From Planctomycetota bacterium (GTDB lineage: Bacteria; Planctomycetota; UBA8742; UBA2392), in assembly GCA_020848275.1 (NCBI GenBank), contig JADLAK010000070.1, forward strand, positions 1 to 42,491: a stretch of 42,491 nt of DNA, written 5' to 3'. This document shows, piece after piece, positions 8,293 through 16,582 of this stretch. The translations under genes were made by a program, and so were the position numbers. The notes under the pieces were generated by a model. That model did no database searches. It was not told the origin of the DNA and saw only the letters and a program-made list of their open reading frames with translations. The number at the start of each line of letters is the position of its first letter. Within the stretch, counting starts at the first letter, position 1.

Positions 8293-8322
8293 TTGGACCA
8301 TTGCCCTTTCGTGGTGTAAGAT
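8293..8322 (+). promoter_or_regulatory. Probable sigma-70 promoter
   Basis: TTGGAC (8293-8298) and TAAGAT (8317-8322) with an 18-base spacer. Transcription would start near 8329, leaving a leader of about 135 bases before the ATG at 8466. Confidence 0.5.
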
Positions 8323-8465
8323 ATCTGCACGCGCTTAATACTACGACAGCAACCCGGCCCGAATTGACCCGACATATCCCGACTGTTTTTCCGCCACGAA
8401 AATCGCACTCGATCCGACCTGACCGCAACGCCGGTTGCCAGTGATGTACACCCAGGAGTTGGGTC

Positions 8466-11400
8466 ATGGCCGTATTTGACGATCCCGGCAACGACACTAC
8501 AGTCTTTCCCGACACCGACAGCCAATACACGGTAGAGCCGGCCTTGGTAAAGTATGCGGCTGACGGTATGCCCATGAACGAAGCCAACAACCCCGACAAG
8601 CAACCCAAACCGCCCGGCAAGGGTAGCAGCGCCACGTTGCCCCCCATGCGGCCAAAGACCAAGGGCACGTCACGCCCGGCGGTGAAGCCGACGCAGGAGG
8701 ACCTGGCCGAAATCACCCAGATCGCCGAGGAACTCGAGAACCGCACCCGCGCCAAGCCCGTGCCCGGCGCGTCTTCAACCATGGGCCAGCGCCCCGCCTC
8801 GGACCCGTACTTCAACCGCATCCAGGACCAGTCCACCGGCGAAGTCAAGGCCATCCGCCCGCTGTCCGAGCCCGTGGTCGCGCGCTTCTTGCCGCCGCAA
8901 CCTCAGCCGACGTTCGAGGGCAGCTCCGGCGACTCACTGATTGTCGAGCCGCAGTCCGAGGACGAAACGCTCAATGAGGCGATCCTCACCAAGCGCTTCC
9001 CCAAGCCTGTCGCGAAGCCGCCGACGCAGCGCCAGGACCGCGACGACAGCCCGACCAACCGCAGCGGCGTGAGCGTGGCCGACCTCGAGAGCGTTGTAGC
9101 GCACATCCCCGAAGCCGGCGGCAGCGACACGCAGATTCGCCAGATACTGCCCCAGCGCGGCGTTATCCAGGATCCGGGCCTGATGGTCGCCGACCAGGAC
9201 ATCCCGGCGCTGCACGTGCGCATCGCGGGCGGCCTGCTTGGGCAGTTGCACGAGGTGATGCAGCGCCGCGCGCGCCACTTGCTGATGGCCGAGGGAAGCG
9301 TGCCCTTTGGCCTCGACTATTATTCGCTGCAAAGCGTCAGCAAGGACGCGCCGATTTATGAAAGCCCGAGCCTGCTTGAGACGGCTTATCTCGGCCGCGT
9401 ACACAATGACGGCAACTACATCGATTGGTCTCGCCGCGCGCTGCTGAATAAATGCCGCCAGAGCGGCGGCAAGTGGGGCAATACCGCGGCCGAAGGCGCC
9501 AGGCGCCTGCCGGGCGTGGGCACGCTTTCGTCCATTCGCGACGTCGCGCTGGCCTACGACGCCCTGCGCGCGGTGCTGTCGAAGGAAGAAGTCGCCGAGA
9601 TTCTCAAGGCGCTGCACGGCAACGGGCTTGATTGCTATCGCCAGCTCACACAGAAGCCGACGGAGAGCAACCTGTTCTTCTACGACGCCGCACCGCCCGC
9701 GCTGGGCCTGGCGTCGCAGTTGTTGATGAACGAAGAGCGCTATTACGGCGACGCCAAACGTTGGGCGGACTTCGCCGAGCAGCGCGTGACCGCGATGCTG
9801 CAAAACCGCGTCAGCGAACAGGGTCACCCGATCAACGGCGATTTCGGCGGCCTTACGGAGGTCATGCGCTACATCCTGCCCTACGTCGAGTCAGTCAAAC
9901 GTTACTCGCAGGCCGACCTGCTGATGGGCGAGGGCGGCAACCTGTCGAAGGTTCCCGCCTGGATCGCGCACCAGTTCGGCCTTGGCCGCCGCGGGTTGCT
10001 GGAATCCGGCGGAATTTCCGTCGATGACCTCAAACGCGCCGCGCCGCTGCTGGCCAAGCTCGCTGATACCTACCGCGACGGCGTGGCCCAGTGGCTGCTG
10101 CAGCAGATCAGCATCGCCGACGCCACCAACCGCATGAAGAAGGAAACCACGCGCGTCACGGCGCACATGCGGCTGGAACTGCCCGCCAGTTACGGCCTCG
10201 ACAGCGTGATGAGCGTGCTGTTCTACGACCCCTCGCTGATGCCCGCGAGCCCCGCCGCCAAGCTCAGCCCCGGCGCGCGCCTGTCTGACAGTGCCGCCGT
10301 CATGCGCTCAAGCTGGGACGAAGCCGGCGCACTGCTGAACCTGCAGGGGCAAAAGGGCGCCCTGCCGGACCTCGGGCTGGTGTCGACGGGCGTGCACGTG
10401 AAATTCGCCGTCGGGCACAAGGGTTTTGCGGGCGCGGGCGGCGAAAGCGTGATGGGCCGCGTGCGCGACTACGTCGACATGGGCGGCGCCGCGTACATGA
10501 ACGGCGAATACAAGGGCACCGAGGGCAGCCTCGCCCAGCGCCACGTGCTGTTCCTGCGCCCTGAGCAAACCGCGCTGGTGTTCGATCGCTTCGACATCGG
10601 CGACGGCCGGACGCTGCAAAAGTTCCGCTTCGACCTTACGGGCGGCGAAAAAACCGAGATCGTCGACCGCGGCACGCTCAATGTGCCCGCCAGCGACGGC
10701 TCCGGCCGCTCCGCGCGCTTTACCTTCTTCAGCAACGGCTTCTCCAACGGCGTCGAGCTTGGCGACGCCGGTAATTCCAACCTCAGTGTCGAGTTCATGC
10801 GCGGCCGCGGCGACCTTGCCTGCGTCGTCAACTTCGGCAAGAAAGAAACGCTGCCGCAAGTGCGCCGCCTTAACGCCAAGGAAAAGGGCCGCGTCTACCG
10901 CAGCTCGCTTGGCGAAGGCCAGGTGCTCTTCAACGGCTGGCCCAACGGCATGCCGCAACAGTGCGGCTGGCTCTGGACCGACGGCCTGCTGAGCTTTGTC
11001 GACCGCTCGGACGACTACCCCGGCCGCTACGTCGCGATAAAGGCGACCAGCGTGCTGGCTTACGACATGCAGGACGGTATTCACCTGGGTTTTGGCGCCA
11101 GCGACCCCGACGACCCGGACAAGCCCGTTGAATTCAGTGTTTGCGCCGCGGGCCCGCAGGCGGTGCTTGAACTTTTTTCTCGAGCGCACGTGCGTCTCGC
11201 GTTCCCTGGCTTGAAATCGGTGACGGTGGACGGCACGCAGGTGGAGCTCGAGGGCCAGGCCAACGTTTTCGTTATCTCGCGTGCGCTGGAGCCCGGCCGC
11301 CATTTGATCGAAGTCGACCACGAAAGCCCCGGCCCGGAAAGCAGCGTGGTGCGCCCGGCGGAAAAGCAGATGATCGGTTCGAGTTTCGCCTTCCAGGCCA

Positions 11401-12164
11401 GCATCGGCGACCCCATCGGCGTCGACAGCGCCAACCTCGTCATCGACGGCGAATACCTTGGCGGCACGCTTTCGGCGGCGCCCTGGGTGTGGCAAGTTAA
11501 GACCAGCCAGTTGTCCGAGGGCATCCATGAAGCGGCCATCGAGGCCAAAGACGTGCTCGATCACGTGCGCCGCTCGCAGCCCCGCCTGTTTATTGTCGAT
11601 AATACGCCGCCGACGGTGAAGCTCATTACGCCCGCCAAGGAAGGCAAACGCGTGCGCGGCGTGCTGGCCGCCGAGGCGCAGGCCGAGGACCCCAACGGCG
11701 TGGTGCGCGTGCAGTTCTGCCTCAACGGCAAGAGCGTAGGCGAGCCCGTGAGCATGCAGCCCTACGCGCGCGACCTTGATACCCGCAGCCTCCCCGACGG
11801 CGATTATCAGTTGACCGCGGTTGCGGCTGACGAAGCCGGCAACGTGGGCGTGAGTGCACCCATCAAGGTGACGCTGGTGAACCACCAGCCGCCGCCGAAA
11901 ATCGTGGCGCTCAAGATCATCCCGCCGATGTTGCAGATCCAGCCCCTGGCGACACAGCAGATCGAGATTGTCGCCATCGACGAGGAGGACGGGCGTCACC
12001 CGGCGAAAGTGGTGTGGCGGCAGATCACCGGCCGCGGCGTCGTCGGCGCGACGGGGCTTGTAACCGCGCCCAGCGCCGAGGGCGCATGCGTGCTGGAGGC
12101 GTCACTGCCCGGCACCGACCTCAAGGCCAAACTCCACCTGCTCGTCAGCAAAGAACAGTTTTAG
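8466..12164 (+). CDS. Heparinase II/III-like protein with C-terminal Ig-like domains
   Basis: 1,232 residues. The start is fixed by AGGAG seven bases before ATG 8466. Residues 1-215 are Pro/Asp/Thr-rich and probably disordered. Residues about 240-570 are helical, like the alpha/alpha toroid of polysaccharide lyases. About 600-930 read as the beta-sandwich of heparinase II/III-like proteins (FYDPSL, VMRSSWDEAGALLNL, then VKFAVGHKGF). About 960-1150 contain Ig-like repeats (VDNTPPTVKLITP; LPDGDYQLTAVAADEAGNVG), and 1150-1232 resemble a Big2-type domain. Members of this family are normally secreted and cleave uronic-acid polysaccharides, yet no signal peptide or membrane segment is visible here. 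Catalytic residues could not be assigned, so activity is uncertain. The gene is flanked by its own promoter and a terminator. Confidence 0.7.
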   Translation: MAVFDDPGNDTTVFPDTDSQYTVEPALVKYAADGMPMNEANNPDKQPKPPGKGSSATLPPMRPKTKGTSRPAVKPTQEDLAEITQIAEELENRTRAKPVPGASSTMGQRPASDPYFNRIQDQSTGEVKAIRPLSEPVVARFLPPQPQPTFEGSSGDSLIVEPQSEDETLNEAILTKRFPKPVAKPPTQRQDRDDSPTNRSGVSVADLESVVAHIPEAGGSDTQIRQILPQRGVIQDPGLMVADQDIPALHVRIAGGLLGQLHEVMQRRARHLLMAEGSVPFGLDYYSLQSVSKDAPIYESPSLLETAYLGRVHNDGNYIDWSRRALLNKCRQSGGKWGNTAAEGARRLPGVGTLSSIRDVALAYDALRAVLSKEEVAEILKALHGNGLDCYRQLTQKPTESNLFFYDAAPPALGLASQLLMNEERYYGDAKRWADFAEQRVTAMLQNRVSEQGHPINGDFGGLTEVMRYILPYVESVKRYSQADLLMGEGGNLSKVPAWIAHQFGLGRRGLLESGGISVDDLKRAAPLLAKLADTYRDGVAQWLLQQISIADATNRMKKETTRVTAHMRLELPASYGLDSVMSVLFYDPSLMPASPAAKLSPGARLSDSAAVMRSSWDEAGALLNLQGQKGALPDLGLVSTGVHVKFAVGHKGFAGAGGESVMGRVRDYVDMGGAAYMNGEYKGTEGSLAQRHVLFLRPEQTALVFDRFDIGDGRTLQKFRFDLTGGEKTEIVDRGTLNVPASDGSGRSARFTFFSNGFSNGVELGDAGNSNLSVEFMRGRGDLACVVNFGKKETLPQVRRLNAKEKGRVYRSSLGEGQVLFNGWPNGMPQQCGWLWTDGLLSFVDRSDDYPGRYVAIKATSVLAYDMQDGIHLGFGASDPDDPDKPVEFSVCAAGPQAVLELFSRAHVRLAFPGLKSVTVDGTQVELEGQANVFVISRALEPGRHLIEVDHESPGPESSVVRPAEKQMIGSSFAFQASIGDPIGVDSANLVIDGEYLGGTLSAAPWVWQVKTSQLSEGIHEAAIEAKDVLDHVRRSQPRLFIVDNTPPTVKLITPAKEGKRVRGVLAAEAQAEDPNGVVRVQFCLNGKSVGEPVSMQPYARDLDTRSLPDGDYQLTAVAADEAGNVGVSAPIKVTLVNHQPPPKIVALKIIPPMLQIQPLATQQIEIVAIDEEDGRHPAKVVWRQITGRGVVGATGLVTAPSAEGACVLEASLPGTDLKAKLHLLVSKEQF

Positions 12165-12167
12165 GAC

Positions 12168-12216
12168 GTGGCTGCGGTTTCCTAACCGCAGCACAGCCCC
12201 GCGTGTAACCGCGGGG
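12168..12216. repeat. Two adjacent GC-rich hairpins (REP-like)
   Basis: GCTGCGGTTTCCTAACCGCAGC at 12171-12192 is a perfect 9-base stem apart from its loop, followed by a CCCCGCG hairpin at 12197-12216. The first unit matches 28083-28107 apart from its central bases, marking it as a dispersed element. Confidence 0.65.
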
Positions 12217-12237
12217 TGCTTTCCCGCTGCGACGACA

Positions 12238-12260
12238 CCCCGACTGCCGGGGGCTTTTTT
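12238..12260 (+). terminator. Rho-independent terminator
   Basis: CCCCG-ACTGC-CGGGG forms a 5-base stem, followed by GC and TTTTTT (12255-12260). It is well placed to end transcription of the heparinase-like gene just before the toxin-antitoxin promoter. Confidence 0.7.
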
Positions 12261-12263
12261 GCG

Positions 12264-12293
12264 TTGACACACTTCCCATCCGGTGCTTACTTG
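12264..12293 (+). promoter_or_regulatory. Promoter of the toxin-antitoxin operon, probably leaderless
   Basis: A consensus TTGACA -35 box lies at 12264-12269. The -10 is weak (TTACTT or TACTTG around 12287-12293). Spacing puts the transcription start within a few bases of the ATG at 12299, and no Shine-Dalgarno precedes that ATG. A leaderless mRNA is therefore the simplest reading. Confidence 0.5.
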
Positions 12294-12298
12294 TATGC

Positions 12299-12583
12299 AT
12301 GAGTAAGAACACTGAGGACGGAGTAAGATTTTCATCCAAGGGCCAGGTGGTGATTCCCCTGCGCCTGCGCAAGCTGTTTCACATTGAGGACGGCACGCGC
12401 GCCGTCGTTGAAGCGACCGAAGAGGGCATCCTTCTGCGACCGATCACTTCGGCGACCATCGCGCGCGGCTACGGCCTGCTCAAACGCAAGCCCGGCGACA
12501 AGCCTCTGGCCGATGAATGGGCCGAGCACAAGCGCAACGAGCGCGAACTGGAGGACCGCGATGGCCGCCGTCGTGCTGGATAG
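12299..12583 (+). CDS. vapB: AbrB/MazE-type antitoxin (VapB-like)
   Basis: 94 residues. Residues 9-50 form a SpoVT-AbrB swapped-hairpin DNA-binding domain (VRFSSKGQVVIPLRLRKLF, then DGTRAVVEATEEGILL). The charged C-terminal tail (ADEWAEHKRNERELEDRD) would wrap and neutralise the partner PIN toxin. In this family the antitoxin also represses its own promoter. The gene overlaps the toxin gene by 23 bases. Its ATG lacks a ribosome binding site and sits at the predicted transcription start. The antitoxin role is inferred from domain and neighbour. Confidence 0.88.
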   Translation: MSKNTEDGVRFSSKGQVVIPLRLRKLFHIEDGTRAVVEATEEGILLRPITSATIARGYGLLKRKPGDKPLADEWAEHKRNERELEDRDGRRRAG

Positions 12584-12959
12584 CTATGCGTTGCTTGCTT
12601 ACTTTCGCGGCGAACCCGAAGGTGCGGCAGTCGTCGAGCTGCTCGACAAGGCCAGCCACAGGGACCGGCCGCTGCACATGAGCGAGGTCAACTACGCCGA
12701 AGTGAAATACATGATCCTGCGCAAGGACGGCGAAAGGGCCTGGAACGACGCTGCGCAGTTGATGTCCGCGCTGCCGATCGAGTTCCACGACGCCGGTCGC
12801 GAACTGGCGGATGTTGCGGCGGGTTTTAAAGCGCGCTTCAAGATGAGCCTTGCGGATGCCTTTGCCGCCGCACTCACGCGCCAGCTCAAAGGCGAGCTCG
12901 TAACCGGCGATCCCGAATTCAAAGCCCTTACCGGCGAAATCAAAGTCCAGTTTCTATAG
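12561..12959 (+). CDS. vapC: PIN-domain ribonuclease toxin (VapC-like)
   Basis: 132 residues from ATG 12561, preceded by GGAGGA five bases upstream. The PIN-domain acidic residues are all seen: D in VLDSYALLAYF near the N-terminus, E in SEVNYAEVKY, and D in MSLADAFAAAL followed by LVTGDPEF. PIN toxins of this type cleave tRNA or rRNA using Mg2+ or Mn2+. The start lies within the antitoxin gene, so translation is coupled and the antitoxin is made first. The GHKL ATPase gene follows 32 bases downstream on the same strand and may be co-transcribed. Confidence 0.9.
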   Translation: MAAVVLDSYALLAYFRGEPEGAAVVELLDKASHRDRPLHMSEVNYAEVKYMILRKDGERAWNDAAQLMSALPIEFHDAGRELADVAAGFKARFKMSLADAFAAALTRQLKGELVTGDPEFKALTGEIKVQFL

Positions 12960-12991
12960 ATGGCGATTTGAGGTCTGCCACCGGAGCCGTG

Positions 12992-15319
12992 ATGCGTTCT
13001 TTACTTTTGCAGCTTCTTACTGCGACCACCGAGGTTGAGGTCAAGACCGTATTGACCAAGGCCAACCTTTGGGATGATTGGAAACTGTGGCCGTGGATTG
13101 GTCAAACGCCCAACAATCAATCCGTGGTACTAGCGCAACAAAGCACCCCCGCCGCAGCCATGGTTGAAAAGATCACGAACTCGATTGATGCAATCCTAAT
13201 CCGCAAATGCAAAGAAGCCGAAATTGATCCACGTAGTGACAAAGCGCCGAAATCGATGGAAGACGCGATTTCGGCATTCATTGGGCGCATTGAGAACGAG
13301 CGCACGTTTGCGGAAGAGAACCTGTTAGTCATTGGAACCGGCCAGCAGACTTCGCCATGCATCAGCGTTTACGACAATGGTGAGGGCCAGCTTGCCGAGA
13401 ACTTCCCTAAAACGTTTTGTTCGCTGATTCATTCGCAGGGCGAAGCTTCGTCCTACAAGGGCGGTATTCACTTTGTTCAAGGCAAGTTCGGGATGGGTTC
13501 GACAGGAATCCTTCCCTTTTGTGGTAAGCAACACCACTTTCAACTCGTGGTATCTCGCCGTCCACTCTCCCTCCAGAAGGCAAACAATCACGAGTGGGCG
13601 TTTACGGTTTTTAGGTTCGATGACAACGCGAATTCGCCAGCGTGGCGCTACTTAACAGGCGATGGGGTTCGGGTGCTAACCGCTGGAAGCGACTCTTTGG
13701 GCTTGCTCCCCAAAAAAGGTGCGGCAGGCGGAGAAATTTGCGACCCGTATGAACGCAAGGTGCAGTCGGGCACTCTGATTAAGATGTACGAATATGCTGG
13801 CGCCCAAGCAAACATATGTGGCGACCCGTTTACCCCCCATCTTGAGCAGTTTCTCCTTTCACCGAAATTGCCAATTTCCGTCGTTGAATGTCGACCAAAT
13901 AGAAAAGCGAAGGTGATGCGCGTAACGGTGTGGAATAGGCTCGGAACATGGGAAGCTAAAGACAAAATTGAACCTGAGTTTTCGCCTGCACCAACAATCT
14001 CGATTGTTTTGACCAACGGAGAGGAGATTCCAGGCGAGTTGCGGGTGTTTCGAAAAGAATTCGGGACAAAGAAAGACGGAGACACGACGGCAGATAAGCC
14101 TGTCGCGGGCCTACGGGCGCTGATTAATGGGCAGGTTCACGCGAAACGGGATGCCAACTTTTTCTCAACGTTAGAAGTCGACAAGGACCAAATAGCGGGG
14201 AGTCTTCTTGTAACCCTCGACTGTTCGCACTTGTCCCCAAAAACGCGTGGCGAACTGTTCATGTCGAACCGAGAACTCTTCAGGGACGGCGACATCCTGA
14301 AGGAGCTAATGGGCAAGCTTAAGGCGATCCTCCGCACCAATGATGATTTGATCGCCATTAACAAGAAGCGCTATGAAGAACAGATGGACTCAGCAACAAA
14401 GGATGTCTTCGGCGTCAAGGTGCTCGAAGAACTGCTGAGTTCTGACCCAACTTTGGCGGACATGTTTGGTGGAGAGCAAGCTGGAAGTGTGACGTCGCCG
14501 ATACCGGGTGCCGGACCGGTCGTTGAGGCCAAAGGGAAAGGGCCTTTTGTGGGAAAGCCATTCCCTTCATTCATCAACAGTCGGGACGGAGGGCAAAACA
14601 TCGAAATCGATGTTCCGCAGGGCAGCCAACGACTCGCAATTTTCTATACAGATGTAGTCAATGACTACCTCACACGGCGCAACCATCGAGCGCAGCTGGT
14701 GGTTACGGGCGATGAGTTCAAGCTTTACCAGGGCAGGAATCTGAACAAGGGGCGATTTGCTTTTACGCTTAAGGCGCCCAAAGAGGTCGAAATTGGCGCC
14801 CAATTCAACCTGCATCTCCGCATTACTGATGGCAAAGGCTCGGGGCCCTTTGAACTGAAAGTTAATGGGCGGATTGTTGAGCCGGTCCCTGTTGTAGCGA
14901 AGCCTGCCCGGCCGAAGAAAAATGGTGAATCAAGGCCGGACAAAAATTACGCGACCCCATCGTCTCCGGATGTTCATGACCGAGACGATTTGTCGCCTGA
15001 CGACCCTCCGATCAAAATTGTCAAGAAACCGGAGAGCGAAGTCTACGTGATGTTCTTCAACAAGAAATCTGCACTCCTCGAAAACATTGCAAAGACCCGA
15101 CCACCCGAGGAAAGAAAAAGGGTGGAATTTGTCTTCAAGTGGGGATTGGCGCTGGTGTGTATGAGTCTCATCGACCACAAAAAGCAGCAAGGCATACTCG
15201 ATAGCCAGGGCGTAGAAGACATCTCAAAGGCAAGTTTTGCCATCGGGAAGGTGATTGTTCCAATCTGCCTCACGCTCCCGGAGAAATTACCTTCTCTCAA
15301 GGGATCGAAGAGGAAGTGA
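12992..15319 (+). CDS. GHKL (Hsp90/MutL-type) ATPase, putative defence protein
   Basis: 775 residues from ATG 12992, which has GGAG five bases upstream. The Bergerat ATP-binding fold is clear: N-box VEKITNSIDA (E59, N63, D66), G1 box VYDNGEG (residues 126-132) and lid glycines GKFGMGSTG (164-172). A middle transducer-like region follows (KPVAGLRALINGQVHAKRD). Then come a beta-sandwich around residues 500-620 (IEIDVPQGSQRLAIFYTD) and a helical C-terminal domain (RKRVEFVFKWGLALVCMSL). No nuclease motif is recognised. Base composition is visibly poorer in GC than the neighbours, suggesting transfer. The gene abuts a convergent DNA methyltransferase with no gap. GHKL/MORC-type ATPases are known near restriction-modification genes, so a role in DNA defence is inferred, not shown. 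Confidence 0.8.
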   Translation: MRSLLLQLLTATTEVEVKTVLTKANLWDDWKLWPWIGQTPNNQSVVLAQQSTPAAAMVEKITNSIDAILIRKCKEAEIDPRSDKAPKSMEDAISAFIGRIENERTFAEENLLVIGTGQQTSPCISVYDNGEGQLAENFPKTFCSLIHSQGEASSYKGGIHFVQGKFGMGSTGILPFCGKQHHFQLVVSRRPLSLQKANNHEWAFTVFRFDDNANSPAWRYLTGDGVRVLTAGSDSLGLLPKKGAAGGEICDPYERKVQSGTLIKMYEYAGAQANICGDPFTPHLEQFLLSPKLPISVVECRPNRKAKVMRVTVWNRLGTWEAKDKIEPEFSPAPTISIVLTNGEEIPGELRVFRKEFGTKKDGDTTADKPVAGLRALINGQVHAKRDANFFSTLEVDKDQIAGSLLVTLDCSHLSPKTRGELFMSNRELFRDGDILKELMGKLKAILRTNDDLIAINKKRYEEQMDSATKDVFGVKVLEELLSSDPTLADMFGGEQAGSVTSPIPGAGPVVEAKGKGPFVGKPFPSFINSRDGGQNIEIDVPQGSQRLAIFYTDVVNDYLTRRNHRAQLVVTGDEFKLYQGRNLNKGRFAFTLKAPKEVEIGAQFNLHLRITDGKGSGPFELKVNGRIVEPVPVVAKPARPKKNGESRPDKNYATPSSPDVHDRDDLSPDDPPIKIVKKPESEVYVMFFNKKSALLENIAKTRPPEERKRVEFVFKWGLALVCMSLIDHKKQQGILDSQGVEDISKASFAIGKVIVPICLTLPEKLPSLKGSKRK

Positions 15320-16450
15320 TCACCGGAAGAGCAAGAGCCGTTCTTTTGAGGCGTTGTGGTTTGCCTGGCTTCGGGCAAACCACTTGCGACCGGGAACCTG
15401 TCTCCAAAGACGGTCTGAGGAAGCCAGTTCGTTTGAGAATTCGGTGAAGCCCGCGGCTTCGATTACTTGAATGAAGCGACGAGACATTTCCGTCGGGTCC
15501 GAAAAACCAACCAGAACCGCAAGCACTCCTCCTGCCCGAAGCACACGCCTAAATTCGATTGCGGATTGGCCAAGTTCCGTGAAGTAGTTCTCGACGCCGG
15601 TGTCCGACCGCGATCCCATCGTGTAGTACGACTCGCATTGCCCGTCCTGCTCGCCAGCAAGAAGGTAAGGGAACGGTGTTTCTCTTCGGCCCCTGATTTG
15701 CCAACGGTGGTAGATCATGTGGACGCCCACGTAGGGCGGCGAAGTAATTATCAGGTCCGCTTTGCCGGCAATACTCCAGAAGTGCCTACCGTCGCTGGCC
15801 CGACCATTACGTACCCGTAGGTCTTTCCCAAGCTTTGGCGTTTGAGGCCACACTGCCCGAAGTTCTTCATGATATTGGGCAGCGATGCTCAGCTGATTTG
15901 CGAGCACTTCGCCGAAGCATTCATCCAACTGACGTCCGGTAGGGGCGGTATCCCTTGCGTCCAAGGTCAATTGAGCGGTGCGAAGTACGGCAAGGCGGAC
16001 GAACCGAGCGACCTTCGGGCTGCGCGCGTAGTCCTTGACTGCTGATATCGCCGCTGCGGCCCACTGAGAGGCAGCGGAGGGAACGTACTTCAAGTAATGC
16101 TCACGACATGCCTTTGGGAAGGTTGTCGTGCGTGCTGTGTAAACGTGGTCTGCAACAGCGGCAGCTTGATGTCGGGCGTGTTCACCAAGTGGAACTGCTT
16201 TCGTCTTAGCGACGAATGTTGCGAGCAGGTTGAGATCACTTCCGATCACGCGTCGGCCAAGACGAAGGGCCTCGACGACGCTGGTCCCGCCGCCGCAAAA
16301 AGGATCTACCACCAAGTCGCCGACGGACGAGAAGTTCTCAATGACCGCACGCGCGAACTCCGGCGAGAATCGCGCGGGGTACTTGTAGAAAGTATGGGTT
16401 GAGTCCGAGACCTTGGCCTGAATGTGAAGGGCTTCGATTATGGAGTTCAT
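15320..16450 (-). CDS. Site-specific DNA methyltransferase (N4-C or N6-A type)
   Basis: 376 residues from ATG 16450 (an in-frame ATG at 16465 is possible). Motif I DPFCGGGT lies at residues 49-56 with SDLN at 71-74, and catalytic motif IV SPPY at 237-240 (in IITSPPYVG). The order motif I then motif IV, separated by about 180 residues, fits an alpha-type layout with a target-recognition segment between. SPPY is usual for exocyclic amino methylation of cytosine N4 or adenine N6. The N-terminal FYKYPARFSPEFARAVI is typical of these enzymes. The stop directly abuts the stop of the GHKL ATPase gene. GC content is lower than in the surrounding genes. No restriction endonuclease is recognisable nearby. 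Confidence 0.88.
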   Translation of the reverse strand: MNSIIEALHIQAKVSDSTHTFYKYPARFSPEFARAVIENFSSVGDLVVDPFCGGGTSVVEALRLGRRVIGSDLNLLATFVAKTKAVPLGEHARHQAAAVADHVYTARTTTFPKACREHYLKYVPSAASQWAAAAISAVKDYARSPKVARFVRLAVLRTAQLTLDARDTAPTGRQLDECFGEVLANQLSIAAQYHEELRAVWPQTPKLGKDLRVRNGRASDGRHFWSIAGKADLIITSPPYVGVHMIYHRWQIRGRRETPFPYLLAGEQDGQCESYYTMGSRSDTGVENYFTELGQSAIEFRRVLRAGGVLAVLVGFSDPTEMSRRFIQVIEAAGFTEFSNELASSDRLWRQVPGRKWFARSQANHNASKERLLLFR

Positions 16451-16530
16451 TGATTCTCGCCCCATCGCCTCGTCAGGGGAACTTTACTGACATACCTCCA
16501 ACGTGGCAACAAAATGGTGAAAACTTGGCC

Positions 16531-16536
16531 ATTATA
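16531..16536 (-). promoter_or_regulatory. -10 box of the methyltransferase gene
   Basis: A perfect TATAAT on the minus strand, in the gap between the methyltransferase start and the exonuclease stop. The -35 is not convincing. Predicted transcription would start near 16524, giving a leader of about 60-75 bases. Confidence 0.5.
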
Positions 16537-16582
16537 GCCTGCCCGGCGACAGCAATATGCCTTCGTGCAGGTGAGTGCCACG

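Noticed and set aside
10308..11999. 563-residue open frame on the minus strand
   Set aside because: Antisense to the heparinase-like gene. The composition (His/Ala/Val/Arg-rich, no hydrophobic pattern) is that of a shadow frame.
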